A stretch of DNA of 64,000 bases from Aplectana chamaeleonis (Eukaryota; Nematoda; Chromadorea; Rhabditida; Cosmocercidae), in the NCBI GenBank assembly GCA_029168955.1, contig JAPDOI010000438.1, positions 254,501-318,500 of the forward strand. Reading direction: 5' to 3'. Below, in pieces: positions 12,691 through 23,755 of the stretch. A program made the translations under genes and the position numbers. Position 1 is the first letter of the stretch. Each line of letters starts with the position of its first letter. Below the pieces are notes generated by a model. The model ran no database searches, was not told the origin of the DNA, and worked only from the letters and a program-made list of their open reading frames with translations.

Positions 12691-13562
12691 TGCCAAGCAA
12701 TGAAAACGCCTACATCATACTTCAAAGTAACTGCAGCCAGTTCCGGAGCTAATTATAGGATTTCACGTCCGAAAATGATTTTAGAAATGTATATTTCATT
12801 TGAAATGGCCACACTGACAGAGTGGAGTTCGCTTGTTAGCATTCTTTTACAATCCAACTTCTCACGTTTCTTATCACATTTCTACTGCAGTTTTCAGCGT
12901 TATGTTTGATCTACTATACATTTGTAGAAGCACTTTTCATGGCACCTCTACAATAAGGAAATTTCATTCATTTTTTCTGAAGATTCCACTTTAGAATGAA
13001 AAAAAGAATTTGGGAAAACTATCAAAATCGTTTTCAAATTAGTGCTGCCAAGTGAAAATGGAAAACATTGCCACACACCGGTCATGTACATATTCCAACC
13101 TCATGAGGAAAGGTGAGCTATCTCATCTTAAAACAAGGTTTTTGATAACTTTTAACGGATTTTGGCTGCAATACGTTATGATTTATGGTTTCCGACTCCT
13201 CGTAATCTATAGAAAACTAAAATCTGGAATTCATTGTGAACGCTGCCCTTAACTGAATAAACCAGCAAAATTAGAGTTGAGAAGGACATACGCAAATGGC
13301 TGGGGATTAAACGGGGCACGATCAGAAGGGAAGATAAGGGAGGGGGGAGAAGAACGAAGTGACTGACGTGGGGACGGACAGACGGTGATGTTGGCGTCAG
13401 ATACGAACCACCACAATGAATGCACGCCGAGAAGACGAACGAGGGCAGTGAGCTGTCGCCATCATATGACTCACAACGGTGGGAGGAGGAGGAGCGTCTT
13501 ACCCTACTTGGGCTGAACTTTCGCAACTTTTGGACGATGGTGACGAAGCGTGTTTCGAACTA

Positions 13563-13813
13563 CAGTTCACCTCCGCACTGCCGTTCAGTCCGCAAAGTGC
13601 GCGCTGATTGCGAAATCGTGCTGCGGCGCGGTTGCGAGTATCCTCAGACAGGGATGTGGGATCACCCGGGCGGTGGGATCACCCGGGCACCAAAGGCGAA
13701 AAGCGCCTGGGTGATCCCACATCCTTGTCTGAGGATACTCGCAATCGCGCCGCAGCACGATTTCGCAATCAGCGCGCACTTTGCGGACTGAACGGCAGTG
13801 CGGAAGTGAACTG
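13563..13813. mobile_element. Near-perfect palindromic MITE with TA flanks
   Basis: The whole 251 bp folds on itself. CAGTTCACCTCCGCACTGCC at the left pairs with GGCAGTGCGGAAGTGAACTG at the right with one bulge, and the arms continue for about 115 bp to a short centre near 13670-13710. TA is present on both sides (13561-13562, 13814-13815), as expected for Tc1/mariner-mobilised MITEs. A diverged relative lies at 42404-42575. Confidence 0.85.
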
Positions 13814-14095
13814 TATGTGTTGGACTTGTGAAGAGTTCATACTAAACTGATGGCTGAATCTACACAAGTCATTTGTTTGATTGTTTAATTAGGGATCGAT
13901 GGAATGAAGCGCATAAGAAATGGGGAATACAGGGGAAAAACTGAAGTTCTCAGAGCAACAACAAAAAAAAATAACGAAGACTGAGGTACATCTGGCACAA
14001 CATACACCCGATGCTGACTTGATCGTCGGTTCGATGTCGTCCCTCACATCTGCGTCTTCATAAGTCTATTGCCTGCGGCGAAGCGTTTCTATGAG

Positions 14096-14325
14096 GGCGT
14101 CCATAGCTAGCGACAATCGACGCACCATACACTCGCCCGTTGAAAGATTAATGTTAACTTATTGATCTGCAGCTGGTGCGACGAGTGTCTTCGCTGTTGG
14201 CGATTGCTGCTGCTAGCGCTTATCGCTAACGGCGACACTCGTTGCTCCTGGCTTCGATCAATAATTCACGTTTACTCGTACTATAGCTGGCCACAACCGT
14301 TGCTTGTCGCTGGCTAAGGACGCTC
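14096..14325. mobile_element. Palindromic element (fold-back MITE)
   Basis: The outer arms GCGTCCATAGCTAGCGACAA and CTGGCTAAGGACGC are inverted copies. The inner arms TTATTGATCTGCAGCTGG...GACGAGTGTC and GACACTCGTTGC...CGATCAATAA pair over about 44 nt around a TGCTGCTGCTAGCGC loop near 14210. No target duplication was fixed. Confidence 0.6.
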
Positions 14326-14405
14326 CATATATGCCGCGTTACAGTCCGCACCTCTACATGCTTATGTCTTCTATCAGATGCATTTCACCGACGGTCAATT
14401 CTGTA

Positions 14406-14490
14406 CAGTCGGGACGAATCGCACTGACATTTGTAGTTCCTGACAAAAAGTTGGCGCAAACTCGGTGCAGCGTGTGATACCCTACGAAAC
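14406..14490. mobile_element. Palindromic MITE, CAGTCGG family, truncated copy
   Basis: TA at 14404-14405 is followed by CAGTCGGGACGAATCGCACTG and, further in, GGCGCAAACTCGGTGCA. Only the left arm is recognisable. The right arm is missing or replaced. Confidence 0.6.
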
Positions 14491-15212
14491 GGCTCGTTCG
14501 ATTTGGTCAAAAGGCGCGCCCAACGGCAGGATTTCAATATCACCCTAGTTCTTCTCAAAGTTGAGTTTAAAGCGAGTTAATCAAAAAGGATGAAACAAAA
14601 AAACGCGAAAACGCGTATTCGCTAGGACAGAATATAATAAAAATATTTAAACACGGCGAAGCTAATAAAAAATTCATAGTAAGGGACAAGCACGGTGGAT
14701 GAATTTAACATCCAAAACTGCATTGATCAATATTACTGCACAGAGATTTGCAGGATATAGTAGGTACAAAGAAAGACCGTCAGACCCAGGTGAATAACAT
14801 AGGGCGCCCAGCCGACTGTGAAAGAACTAAACAGCGGAATGACAGCCACCTCCCGACACAGGCTGGGTCAACAAACTAATCTGAATGAACTCGGTAATGA
14901 GAATGCTTTGATGAGGAACTAAATGGAGCAAATCGCTTCGAAGAAAAAGTCGGGAAAGAAAAAGTGATTCGAAAGATTGTGCCATAATCTTGAATTGGAA
15001 ATTGTCCTCACGTGATTTATTTAGGGTTTCTTACCGCAATTTAGTTTTTTTTTAACCAAGATGTACTATGACTGTAGTTCATAAAGCTATTTTTCTCCTT
15101 TTCAGGCAGCTGAAGTGGAAAATCCGGGATAAAATTCTAGTTCTGCTCTATTTAGCCTATCCGCCGTTTCGCAATGTTGAAAAATGTATGCAGTGCAGTT
15201 TGAGACTATGTG

Positions 15213-15358
15213 CAGTCGGCACGAATCGCAGTGATACTTTGCGTTCCTTATTATGCACTGGCGCAAACTTGGTGCACGTATGTTATATCATACGCGCACC
15301 GAGTTTGTGCCGACCCACATAAAGGAACGCAAGGTATCACTAGGATCCATGCCAACTG
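15213..15358. mobile_element. Palindromic MITE, CAGTCGG family
   Basis: The left arm runs CAGTCGGCACGAATCGC, TTTGCGTTCCTTATTATGCA, GGCGCAAACTTGGTGCACG. The right arm carries the reverse order: GCGCACCGAGTTTGTGCC, AAAGGAACGCAAGGTATCAC, CATGCCAACTG. The centre is TATGTTATATCATA. A TA follows the right end; the left TA has mutated to TG. No coding capacity. Confidence 0.8.
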
Positions 15359-15600
15359 TACATCTTGTATTTTCTCTTTTGAGCCCACCTCTAGTAGAAG
15401 AGAACCAGGAAGAGAGGACTAAATTGATGTGCATCATCATCTAAGAACATCTAACAAAGGGTAGAGAATAAAAGCCGTGATCTCGGGAAATCGCACAGGG
15501 TCAAGCAAACATTGTCCTGTACCTACGATTATCATCTAGCTGCAACAGCGGCTGTCCGCAACTGCGGACCGAAACTTAGCTCGGATAGTGACAGTATATA

Positions 15601-15708
15601 CAATCGGGACAGATCGCACTGATATTTTGCATCCCTTACTGTGCGTTGGCGAGTTTGTGCAAACGCACAATAAGAAACGCAAAGTGTCAGTGCGATCTGT
15701 GCCGACGG
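15601..15708. mobile_element. Palindromic MITE, CAGTCGG family, centre-deleted
   Basis: CAATCGGGACAGATCGCACTG at the left faces CAGTGCGATCTGTGCCGACGG at the right. The centre is shortened to TGGCGAGTTTGTGC, so the loop arms of the full family are lost. TA is present on both sides (15599-15600 and 15709-15710). Confidence 0.8.
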
Positions 15709-15719
15709 TACGTCTCCAG

Positions 15720-17135
15720 CGTTTGTCGATAAGAAACAATATGCATAACATTAAGTTCATCATTTATGTGTTATCCATCATTTTTCACGACCTCACAAAT
15801 TGCGAAAAGACGAAATAGAACAGATGTCAGGATATTTAAAGGGCTTTTGCTAAAGCGGAAAGTTGTTCCTCAAATATTACCTAAAAAACGGGCATTTTTG
15901 ACATAAAACAAAAGGCATCCGACAAATCACATGTAACGAAGGAAACTGAGAAAAAAATCCAAAACTGCTCAAATCAGCTGCATATAACGAAACAACAACG
16001 CAAAATGTGAACACAGCGGGGAATTGTGATACGATCCACTTCTTTCGCGAGCGTTTGCCACTGAAGGACAGAAAACGAAAAGCACATCACTTGACATTTT
16101 CCAATGGATTTCTACACACTGAATTTATCTCTCATTTTGTGAGGAGAGCTCATGAAACTTCTCATGGGAATGGAAGGAGCGAAAAGAGTTGGAGTGAATT
16201 CAAAAGCATGGAGATAAGCTGAAAAGAAGCAATGATCGCAATATAGAACTGAGCAATCAATAATGCGAACAACGAATGGATTAATGACAACGAAAACACG
16301 CACCAATAGGAACACGCTTTAGCTCAGTTTTATTCCGTCATTGCAGGGCATTGTACGCAATCGCACCCGGCACAAGGGCTCCAGATCATTAGTCTGCAAG
16401 ACAAAGAACAAGCCCTATGATTTCTGTCAGCTGGATAAGGTAAATTTAACACCAACTCAGTGCTACACTTGATCAAATAGGAGTAAAGACCAACACATTG
16501 GCGAAAATATGGCTGGTGGTCGTTAGGTGATATAAGGGGGAGGGGCAGAAAGAATGAGCGCGCTCGCGGGCCCCACGCTATTGGACAGATTCTCTGCGCC
16601 TCTGCTATGCTCGCCGATGTCTCTGTGTATGGTTTACTCGCCGCTCTCCTCGACCCTTGGTCCCCGAACGAACGCCATCCCGAATATATAGGTTTTGGGA
16701 TTTTGCGTAGCTGTGGGTTAATCCGAGTTATTCAAATTCCGCGCCATGGTACCGGAACCCATCAGAGCGCCGCAAGAGGCAATCCCAGAATCAGCAAGCG
16801 ACTTTCTGATTCTCGTTCGTGCCGTCGCGCAGGTTACGGCCTCGCCGTCGTTGCCAGAACTCATTCCCGTTTGGATTTTCTCCTCGTCATGTATTCTCTG
16901 CTGAGCCCAATTTTTCGTGGGTCGGTCCCTCAAAGGAGCCCTAATTAGGTCTGATAAACACTTGTTCGTCAACTCTACTTGTAAAAGAAAGAAAGAAAAA
17001 ACTAAGAACCGCAGAAGCAACAGTAGCTGGAACTGACATCAGGACGGCATCCAGGCCTCCACATAGTCTGGCGAGGCGGTAGTGCCGTAACGGCAGAGGA
17101 TAATGAGCAACCACGAAGCGCAGAACGAAGCCGTT
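15720..17135. other. Gene-free stretch
   Basis: No supported gene. The GC-rich dispersed repeat at 16552-16660 (partner of 10484-10612) lies inside. A 113-codon open frame at 16607-16948 overlaps that repeat and shows no domain. Confidence 0.4.
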
Positions 17136-17139
17136 GATG

Positions 17140-17272
17140 AATTGTCGGCAAGGATCTCACTGATTTCTTGCGTTCCTTGTTGTGCGTTGGCGCAAACTCG
17201 GTAGCATGTGTTAAAACATACGTGCATCGAGTTTGCGCCAACGCACAATAAGGAACGCAAAGTATCAGTGTG
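17140..17272. mobile_element. Palindromic MITE, CAGTCGG family
   Basis: The inner arms are well preserved: TTGCGTTCCTTGTTGTGCG faces CGCACAATAAGGAACGCAA, and GGCGCAAACTCGGTAGCATG faces CGTGCATCGAGTTTGCGCC. The outer ends (TTGTCGGCAAGGATCTCACTG; AGTATCAGTGTG) have decayed. Confidence 0.75.
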
Positions 17273-17279
17273 TCAGCTA

Positions 17280-18555
17280 TATAGCCAGGGAAGGAAGCTC
17301 GAATTCTTTCCATAACGGACTGTACGCGTTTGCAATAAAAAAACTTGGGACCGAACCGATATCAGAATATGCATTAATCAAACATCTCGAATATTCGAGT
17401 ATTGAAATATTCCGTTGATTCGGAAAACTTAATTCAACGTTTTCTACAATTAGTTAGTTCAATCGGAAAATTTAATTAATCGTTCGATTATTCGGATCAA
17501 TCAGGATTCAACTTTATTCGATCTTCGAAACTTCAATAGCCAGGGAAGTTGTCCGATACTATCCGTAAATTATTCCTCACTCAAATATTTGAACGAAATT
17601 CTCAAATAATTATTCAGATAAAATAGAGGACAGGTTTTTGAATTCATTCACTCAGAATTTTTCAAGAGGCCATTTTCGAGAAATTCATGGCTGCAGAATT
17701 TTTAAGAGGGGCCATTCGAATTATTCATTGATTAGAAAGCTAGCCGAATGCCTAGGCAATCATAAAAAAAACTGAGCCTTTGTCGTTAAAGCGTTCACAG
17801 GACCTCTCGAAGGTTTGGTTTGAAAATGATGTTTGCGCTGGCAAAAAAAAATAAAGGAACATCTATGTTTTTCTGTGTGCCCAATGCGGATCTATCCGCC
17901 TTAGACGATCATCTAAGATCTCGACGATAGCAGAAAGTAGCAGAAAACATTGTGCGGAATGCAGGCTGCGCCACATTAGGGACGAAAGGGCAATGTAAGG
18001 AGGTTGTCGCGCAGCGAAAGCCCAATAACACAAACCAAAGAAGATAGTAGCTCGAACCCACACATAGACGAGCACTACGCGGGTCGCAGCGAGGTGAACC
18101 ACCGCCGTTGTTCAAACACACACACTTAGTCACTGGCGCTACGATGTTCAGAAGCATCGCAACTCGCGAATGCAATGACACCCTCAAGTGCACGGCAGAA
18201 ACTCACCGGTGGCAATCGACCAAAATTAGCTTTGGACCAATTCGAAGCACAAAGCTGTATGTAGCTGACCACAACAGCAGTACAAACTGAGAATTATTCA
18301 CGGGAGATAAACTTGTAGAAGGCGATCATTGATTTTAGGATAAAGTGAAATCATCTGTCGGGCAGTAGTTCATAATCAACTTTCACATTACAATTGTAAA
18401 TTGAGCAACACCAAGCCGCGGGATATGTGACCGGTTGAGCGATTCCAGGGTTGGTGTATCGCGTGGATTGCAGAGGTCGAGATTCGCGACGCCGCGGAAA
18501 CTGTCTTAATTGGCGCCGTAGTCATCATGCACAACTTCACGAAAGTCAAACCGAA
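17280..18555. other. Gene-free, AT-rich stretch
   Basis: The region near 17380-17720 is rich in repeated TATTCGA/TTCGAA words and resembles decayed satellite related to 31259-31510. No open frame with protein-like content was supported. Confidence 0.4.
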
Positions 18556-18561
18556 TTAACG

Positions 18562-19003
18562 TGAAGGCAGCGTTCACGGTGATCATCATCGGTGGCTTTC
18601 CGCAGTGAAATGATAGGCGAAAAGGACCCTAAGCTCCCAGTGCCGAAGGAACGGTAGAAAACGAGTTAGGAGTGGCAAAATAACGGCTGCATACAAGCGT
18701 TTTGGTGCCCCAGACACGGCTGGTGCCCCATATCCGCCCCCTCGGAATGAACAAATGAAGACTCAGATTACAGGAATGATCAAGTGAAGGAAGTGAGCTG
18801 ATCGCTTCATTGCACTGATAGGTATCATCCTTCTAGCGGTCAATTCCTCCACGCTCAAAAATGAACGTAAACAAGGGAGGGCCTAATTTGGCTCAAAAAC
18901 GCAGCTTTCGCGTCCTTTTCAAGCGTGCTTCGCTATATAGGGCACCAGACCTTCTGTAAACCGTGGAGATATTGGAAGTGAAATTTATCGTGAACACGGT
19001 CTT
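18562..19003. mobile_element. TTAA-class MITE, family B, uninterrupted copy
   Basis: The left end is AAGGCAGCGTTCACGGTGAT and the right end is TTATCGTGAACACGGTCT followed by TTAA. The interior matches 30176-31054 (inverted, interrupted) and 60692-62716 (same orientation, interrupted). Landmarks are AAAATAACGGCTGCATACAA, TGAAGACTCAGATTACAGG and TATATAGGGCACCAGACC. This copy supplies the empty site for the insertion at 61059-62649. The left TTAA has decayed. Confidence 0.75.
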
Positions 19004-19574
19004 TAATCGCTGTGGGATTCCATCATAAGGCCACCCCACAATCTAACTTTGTAGATGGGCATAAACTACTTACAACGAATAAATCCGAAATCGTCTCCCT
19101 AAGAATATTCAGACAGTGGATATGGCAATAGGCAGCAGGCGTACATGAGTCAAAGCGTTCCATGCTACGAGGAGAAGGGGATTGTACCAGTGCTGCAATG
19201 TGAAAACCATGGACTTCAAAAAAAGATGAGGCTTGCTCTCTCTAAATAAATAGAAGGTTGAGATCCAATCCATTTCTGTGCTTCACCCAGAAACGTCTCC
19301 TTGCAGCCTCATTCCAGAGAATTCCGACCAGGGGCGTTCTTTGACGAATCAAGATCTTAATCTTTCGCGGACACTCTCGTTCACAGACCACATCAGCAAC
19401 ACATCGAACGCGACAGAAAACTTGAGTGCAAACACGGAATATTTTCAGACTTATAGCAGATGCCAATGCAGGAAAACGCATGTTTTGGGAGAGGATATTA
19501 GTTCGGAGACTTGCTATTCAATCGATATTCAGCACTTCCTTGCCTCGAATCTTGTCACGTGCATCTCGTACATA

Positions 19575-20509
19575 CAATACCGCCGCTATCCAAGGGAAAA
19601 AATGGGCGAAATGGGCAAAGTGGGCAACTAAAGCGTCTTTCCACCACAACTCGCCTCAAAGTGCTCCGTCTTCAATTTCTAAAGGACCAAGATGTCCACC
19701 GTGCCACAATCTGTCTAACTAGATGAGACAAAATCGGAAATTTTCCCTCAAAACGCTTCTTTAAAGGCAGTGTTCACGATAATCTTCAAATTTGAGATTA
19801 TTCGCTATATTGATCAAGTGGCCCCCGGGTAGGACTAAAATGACGTAGAAATTGAGAAAAGCGCACCAGAAGTACACGAAATAATTAAGTATCACCCCGC
19901 CTCTTAAGTATCACAAGAAGTGTTTGTTGCGACAATGAAATCTTTTGTGGGCCCGTCCTTAGCAATTCTCTACTCTCTATTGCTCCGTTCTTTCCTCAAG
20001 ATCCTGACTAATCCTGCTTTGCATACAAGATTTTTCTATTTTCGTCTGACCCCATTTTTCACCGGTGACAACCGCCATGAACGTGTTCATCCAACCGGAC
20101 AACTAGTCCATGCTATAGAATAATGTCACTGAAATATGACGTTTTAATACGTTTCTCGCCATTTCATCGTAATTTCGGTAACACTTGAAGGCCAACGCAT
20201 TGTTTCATGAGAAGAAATCGGGGACGAAAATCACCGTGAACACTGCCTTTAAGATGCAGTAAACATTCGATCAAAACAACCGTACGCGATCTCTAGCATG
20301 GTCAAAATGAAAATGTGTTTCGCCTCAAAAAAAAATCATGGTGCTCCCAAATTTTGTGAAATATTTTTGCATGATTGACTAGATCACGACATGCTGTACA
20401 TTACGGCGTTTTCGAAATGGGAAACGGAGAACTTTGAGGCGAGTTGTGGCCGAAAGACGCTTTATTTGCCCACTTTGCCCATTTTTTCCCTTGGATAGCG
20501 GCGGTATTG
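19575..20509. mobile_element. TA-flanked MITE with CAATACCGCC termini, interrupted
   Basis: The left end CAATACCGCCGCTATCCAAG and the right end TTGGATAGCGGCGGTATTG are inverted repeats extending for roughly 100 bp, with GGGAAAAAATGGGC and AACTCGCCTCAAAGT inside. TA flanks are at 19573-19574 and 20510-20511. A TTAA element (19765-20248) is inserted in it. The second copy at 39719-40188 lacks that insertion. Confidence 0.85.
19765..20248. mobile_element. TTAA-flanked MITE nested in the CAATACC element
   Basis: The ends are AGGCAGTGTTCACGATAA and CACCGTGAACACTGCCT, flanked by TTAA at 19761-19764 and 20249-20252. The flanks AAAACGCTTC and GATGCAG join in the paralogous copy near 39890 as AAAACGCTTTTTTAAGATGC, an empty site containing one TTAA. 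This defines the insertion exactly. The interior (484 bp) has no coding capacity. Confidence 0.85.
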
Positions 20510-20511
20510 TA

Positions 20512-21444
20512 GCTAACTGTGTCGCGGCTTCTTACAAAAATTGCACGGACGGGAGTCGTAGGGTGAATATATTAAACCTATTTTGTGTTAAGGGTGTAGG
20601 GAAAACCCGAACGTCATAGACGCTTCAGGGCTTAACACTTGTTGAATAGGCAAAATCCTTTTATCTTGCCTTCACCAAAGATTCATTAAAAAACAAACGA
20701 TTCCAATGACGCTAAGTATTTCTCGAGTTTTCAACACTGGATCGCTTGCGCCTGCGATGGAGCTTCTCTTCCTCGTGCTAGATCGTGCTAGATGACTGAC
20801 GGAGGGCCGCCCTCTTTCGCCTAATTCCGCACATTCGACTTCCTGTATCTTCAGAATAGCGGTGCGCTGACGACCCAACAAACACTCCCTGCGTTCTCAG
20901 ACGGCTCAAACCAAGGCGCCAAACACAAAAAAACGGTGAGTGGCTCTCAGCGCGTACGATGTCTCTGAACCAAAGACAGAACCACAGGAAATCGCAGAGT
21001 ACGGGTTCGTTTCCCTTGGGTGCGCACAAGTGGAGACTCCATGTCATCACTCGATCAAATTGCAGCAAAGATTATTTGTAGATTGTCGAAAGATGTTGGA
21101 ACGGTCAGAATAATTGAAAATGTACTGCACAGTCAGAATGGGCCAGGGTTGATTACCTGGTAATCCAGGGTCGACTCCAGGTTGAAGCGAAATTCTACAA
21201 ATTTCTTAGAAAACGATGGACCTGTCAGTCTTTATGATCAATCACATATGAAGCCCTTTGGTTACAGAAAAGTTTCAGCTAAGCATCCTATGTAAAAAAA
21301 CCGAAATTACTATCACTTGTAAGCAAGCCAGTCCATTAGCATAATAAGATATGGAATACAAAGAGATCAGCTCGCCTATAATGATATTAGTGAATCAAAA
21401 CCAACTAGGAAATCTTATGGGATACCCATTAGCCACCAAGTAAA
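20512..21444. other. Gene-free stretch
   Basis: No supported gene or element boundary. Open frames on the minus strand at 20672-21068 have no recognisable domain. Confidence 0.4.
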
Positions 21445-21651
21445 CCCCCTTTCATACTTCGAAAACGGCGAAAAAAATCGCAGAAATCCGCGAAAAAAAA
21501 TTGCTGAAATCCGCGATTTCTGTCGCTGATATTACGGATTTCCCTAAAAACAGGCTAATCGTGCGAGGACCATCTGACATCACGGGTAGGGACGCAGAGG
21601 GATCTTTGTAATACTGAAGGGGATGGATTTCGTCCACTTTCTGAGAGAGGT

Positions 21652-22419
21652 TTGCATTCAGTAATTGCGCCTTCTCCTGTTTGGAAAGGTGAATGCCTCG
21701 TACAATGCGACAAGACTTCAGAAGTAGATTTCTGGCCACCGTACGGAGTGGACAGTGTTGCAAGGAGTGAGCAGGACTTCGGGGGAATTGTGGAGGACGT
21801 CATAGAAGGTGCGCAGGACTTCAGTGGGAGTGTTCAGGACGTGATAGAAAGTGAGCAGTACTTCAGTGGGAGTGTGCAGGACGTGATAGAAAGTGTGCAG
21901 GACTTCAGTGGGAGTGTGCAGGACTTTAGGAATGTGCAGGACACCAGTGGGATTGTGCAGGATTTAGGGGAGAGTGTGCAGGACGTGATAGAAAGTGTGC
22001 AGGACTTCAGTGGGAGTGTGCAGGACTTTAGGAATGTGCAGGACACCAGTGGTATTGTGCAGGATTTAGGAGGGAGTGTGCAGGACGTGATAGAAAGTGT
22101 GCAGGACTTTAGTAGGAGTGTGCAGAACGTGATAGAAAGTGTGCAGGACACCAGTGAGAGTGTGCAGGACGTGATAGAAAGTGTGCAGGACACCAGTGGG
22201 AATGTGCAGAACACCAGTGGGAGTGTGCAGGACTTTAGGAGGAGTGTGCAGGACTTCAGTGGGAGTGTGCAGGACGTGATAGAAAGTGTGCAGGACATCA
22301 GTGGGAGTGTGCAGGACTTTAGGGGGAGTGTGCAGGACTTCAGTGGGAGTGTGCAGATGAACGGCTACAGAAACCTGAATAACAAGCTGCACGCCTTTCT
22401 GCTGCGTGCTGTCCAGTAA
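21652..22419 (+). CDS. Open frame of heptad repeats in the left arm
   Basis: A 255-codon frame dominated by seven-residue units of the form SVQDVIE, SVQDFSG and SVQDTSG, produced by the 21-bp tandem repeat. Because the unit is a multiple of three, the frame stays open; other frames and the opposite strand are open as well, so openness is not evidence of coding. The mirror array yields the same heptads on the minus strand at 22994-23758 (254 codons). The non-repeat N-terminus and the tail GYRNLNNKLHAFLLRAVQ have no recognised domain. A repeat protein is possible but I judge it more likely non-coding. Confidence 0.2.
   Translation: MHSVIAPSPVWKGECLVQCDKTSEVDFWPPYGVDSVARSEQDFGGIVEDVIEGAQDFSGSVQDVIESEQYFSGSVQDVIESVQDFSGSVQDFRNVQDTSGIVQDLGESVQDVIESVQDFSGSVQDFRNVQDTSGIVQDLGGSVQDVIESVQDFSRSVQNVIESVQDTSESVQDVIESVQDTSGNVQNTSGSVQDFRRSVQDFSGSVQDVIESVQDISGSVQDFRGSVQDFSGSVQMNGYRNLNNKLHAFLLRAVQ
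21780..22355 (+). repeat. 21-bp minisatellite array, left arm
   Basis: Tandem units of GTGCAGGACTTCAGTGGGAG and GTGCAGGACGTGATAGAAAG (each plus one T) alternate, with shorter 12- to 15-bp variants such as GTGCAGGACTTTAGGAAT. Higher-order blocks are visible: about 105 bp starting near 21877 recurs from 21982. Confidence 0.9.
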
Positions 22420-22531
22420 ATCGCAGAGGAAGCAGACTTGTGCACACTCTCCGAGCTGTCCTGCACGAGTATTGGGATCAGAATATCATTTTTCCGAGAT
22501 TCTCCGACCGGGCATTGCATTTGTCCATCTA

Positions 22532-22650
22532 CAGTCTCTACGCATCGCACTGATACTGGCACGGATCGCACTGATGTGTTATAATATACGTGCACCGAGT
22601 TTGCGCCAACGCGAAATAAGAATCGCAAAGTACGACTGAGATCCGTGCCC
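22532..22650. mobile_element. Palindromic MITE, CAGTCGG family, in the fold-back centre
   Basis: A TA at 22530-22531 is followed by CAGTCTCTACGCATCGCACTG. The right side has GTGCACCGAGTTTGCGCC, AATAAGAATCGCAAAGTACG and GATCCGTGCC. The left arm is rearranged, with GCACGGATCGCACTGATG repeated. It lies at the symmetry centre of the 21445-24059 fold-back. Confidence 0.65.
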
Positions 22651-22794
22651 AGCAATGCAAGGTCCGAGAATCCAAAAATATGATGTTGTATCCCAATACT
22701 CGTGCAGGACAGCTCGGAGAGTGCCGCTGCGCAGCACCAGACAGCACGCAGCAGAAAGGCGTGCAGGTTGTTGCCATGTTTCTGTTTCTGCCCA

Positions 22795-23755
22795 TCTGCG
22801 CACTCCCACTGAAGTCCTGCACAGTTTCTATCACGCCCTGCACACTCCCACTGAAGTCCTGCACACTTTCTATCACGCCCTGCACACTCCCACTGAAGTC
22901 CTGCACACTTTCTATCACGTCCTGCACACTCCCCCCTAAATCCTGCACACTCCCACTGATGTACTGCACTTTTTCTCTGGTGTCCTGCACACTTTATATC
23001 ACGTCCTGCACACTCCCACTGAAGTCCTGCACGCTTTTCATGACGTCCTGCACACTCCCACTGAAGTCCTGCACACTTTCTATCACGTCCTGCACACTTT
23101 CTGTGGTGTCCTGCACACTCCCACTGATGTCCTGCGCACTTTCTATGACGTCCTGCACACTTTGTATGACGTCCTGCACACTCCCCCGAAAGTTCTGTAC
23201 ACTTTCTATGACGTCCTGCACACTCTCACTGAAGTTCTGCACACTTTCTATCACGTCCTTCACACTCCCACTGGTGTCCTGCACACTTTCTATGACGTCC
23301 TGCACACTCCCACTGAAGTCCTGCACACTTTCTATGACGTCCTGCACACTCTCACTGAAGTTCTGCACACTTTCTATCACGTCCTGCACACTCCCACTGA
23401 TGTCCTGTGCACTTTCTATGGCGTCCTGCACACTCGCACTGAGGTCCTGCACACTTTCTATCACGTCCTGCACACTCCCACTGATGTCCTGCACACTTTC
23501 TGTGGTGTCCTGCACACTCTCACTGATGTCCTGCGCACTTTCTATGACGTCCTGCACGCTCCCACTGGAGTCCTGCACGCTTTCTATCACGTCCTGCACA
23601 CTTCCACTGATGTCCTGCACACTTTCTGTGGTGCCCTGTACACTCCCACTGATGTCCTGCGCACTATCTATGACGTCCTGCACACTCCCACTGGTGTCCT
23701 GCACACTCCCCCGAAAGTTCTGCACACTCCCATTGATGTCCTGCGCACTTTTATA
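22795..23755 (-). repeat. 21-bp minisatellite array, right arm
   Basis: The same units as in the left array occur in reverse complement (ACTCCCACTGAAGTCCTGCA, ACTTTCTATCACGTCCTGCA). The array is about 960 bp against about 575 bp on the left, so the arms have changed length independently. It contains extra variants (GATGTCC, GGTGTCC, TGTGGTG) and 84- to 105-bp higher-order blocks. Confidence 0.9.

Noticed and set aside
13563..14325. CRISPR array or rho-independent terminators suggested by strong palindromes
   Set aside because: There is no regular spacer-repeat pattern; these are TA-flanked palindromic MITEs in eukaryotic DNA with introns.
16607..16948. 113-codon open frame as a gene
   Set aside because: It starts inside a dispersed GC-rich repeat and has no domain, codon bias or splice context.
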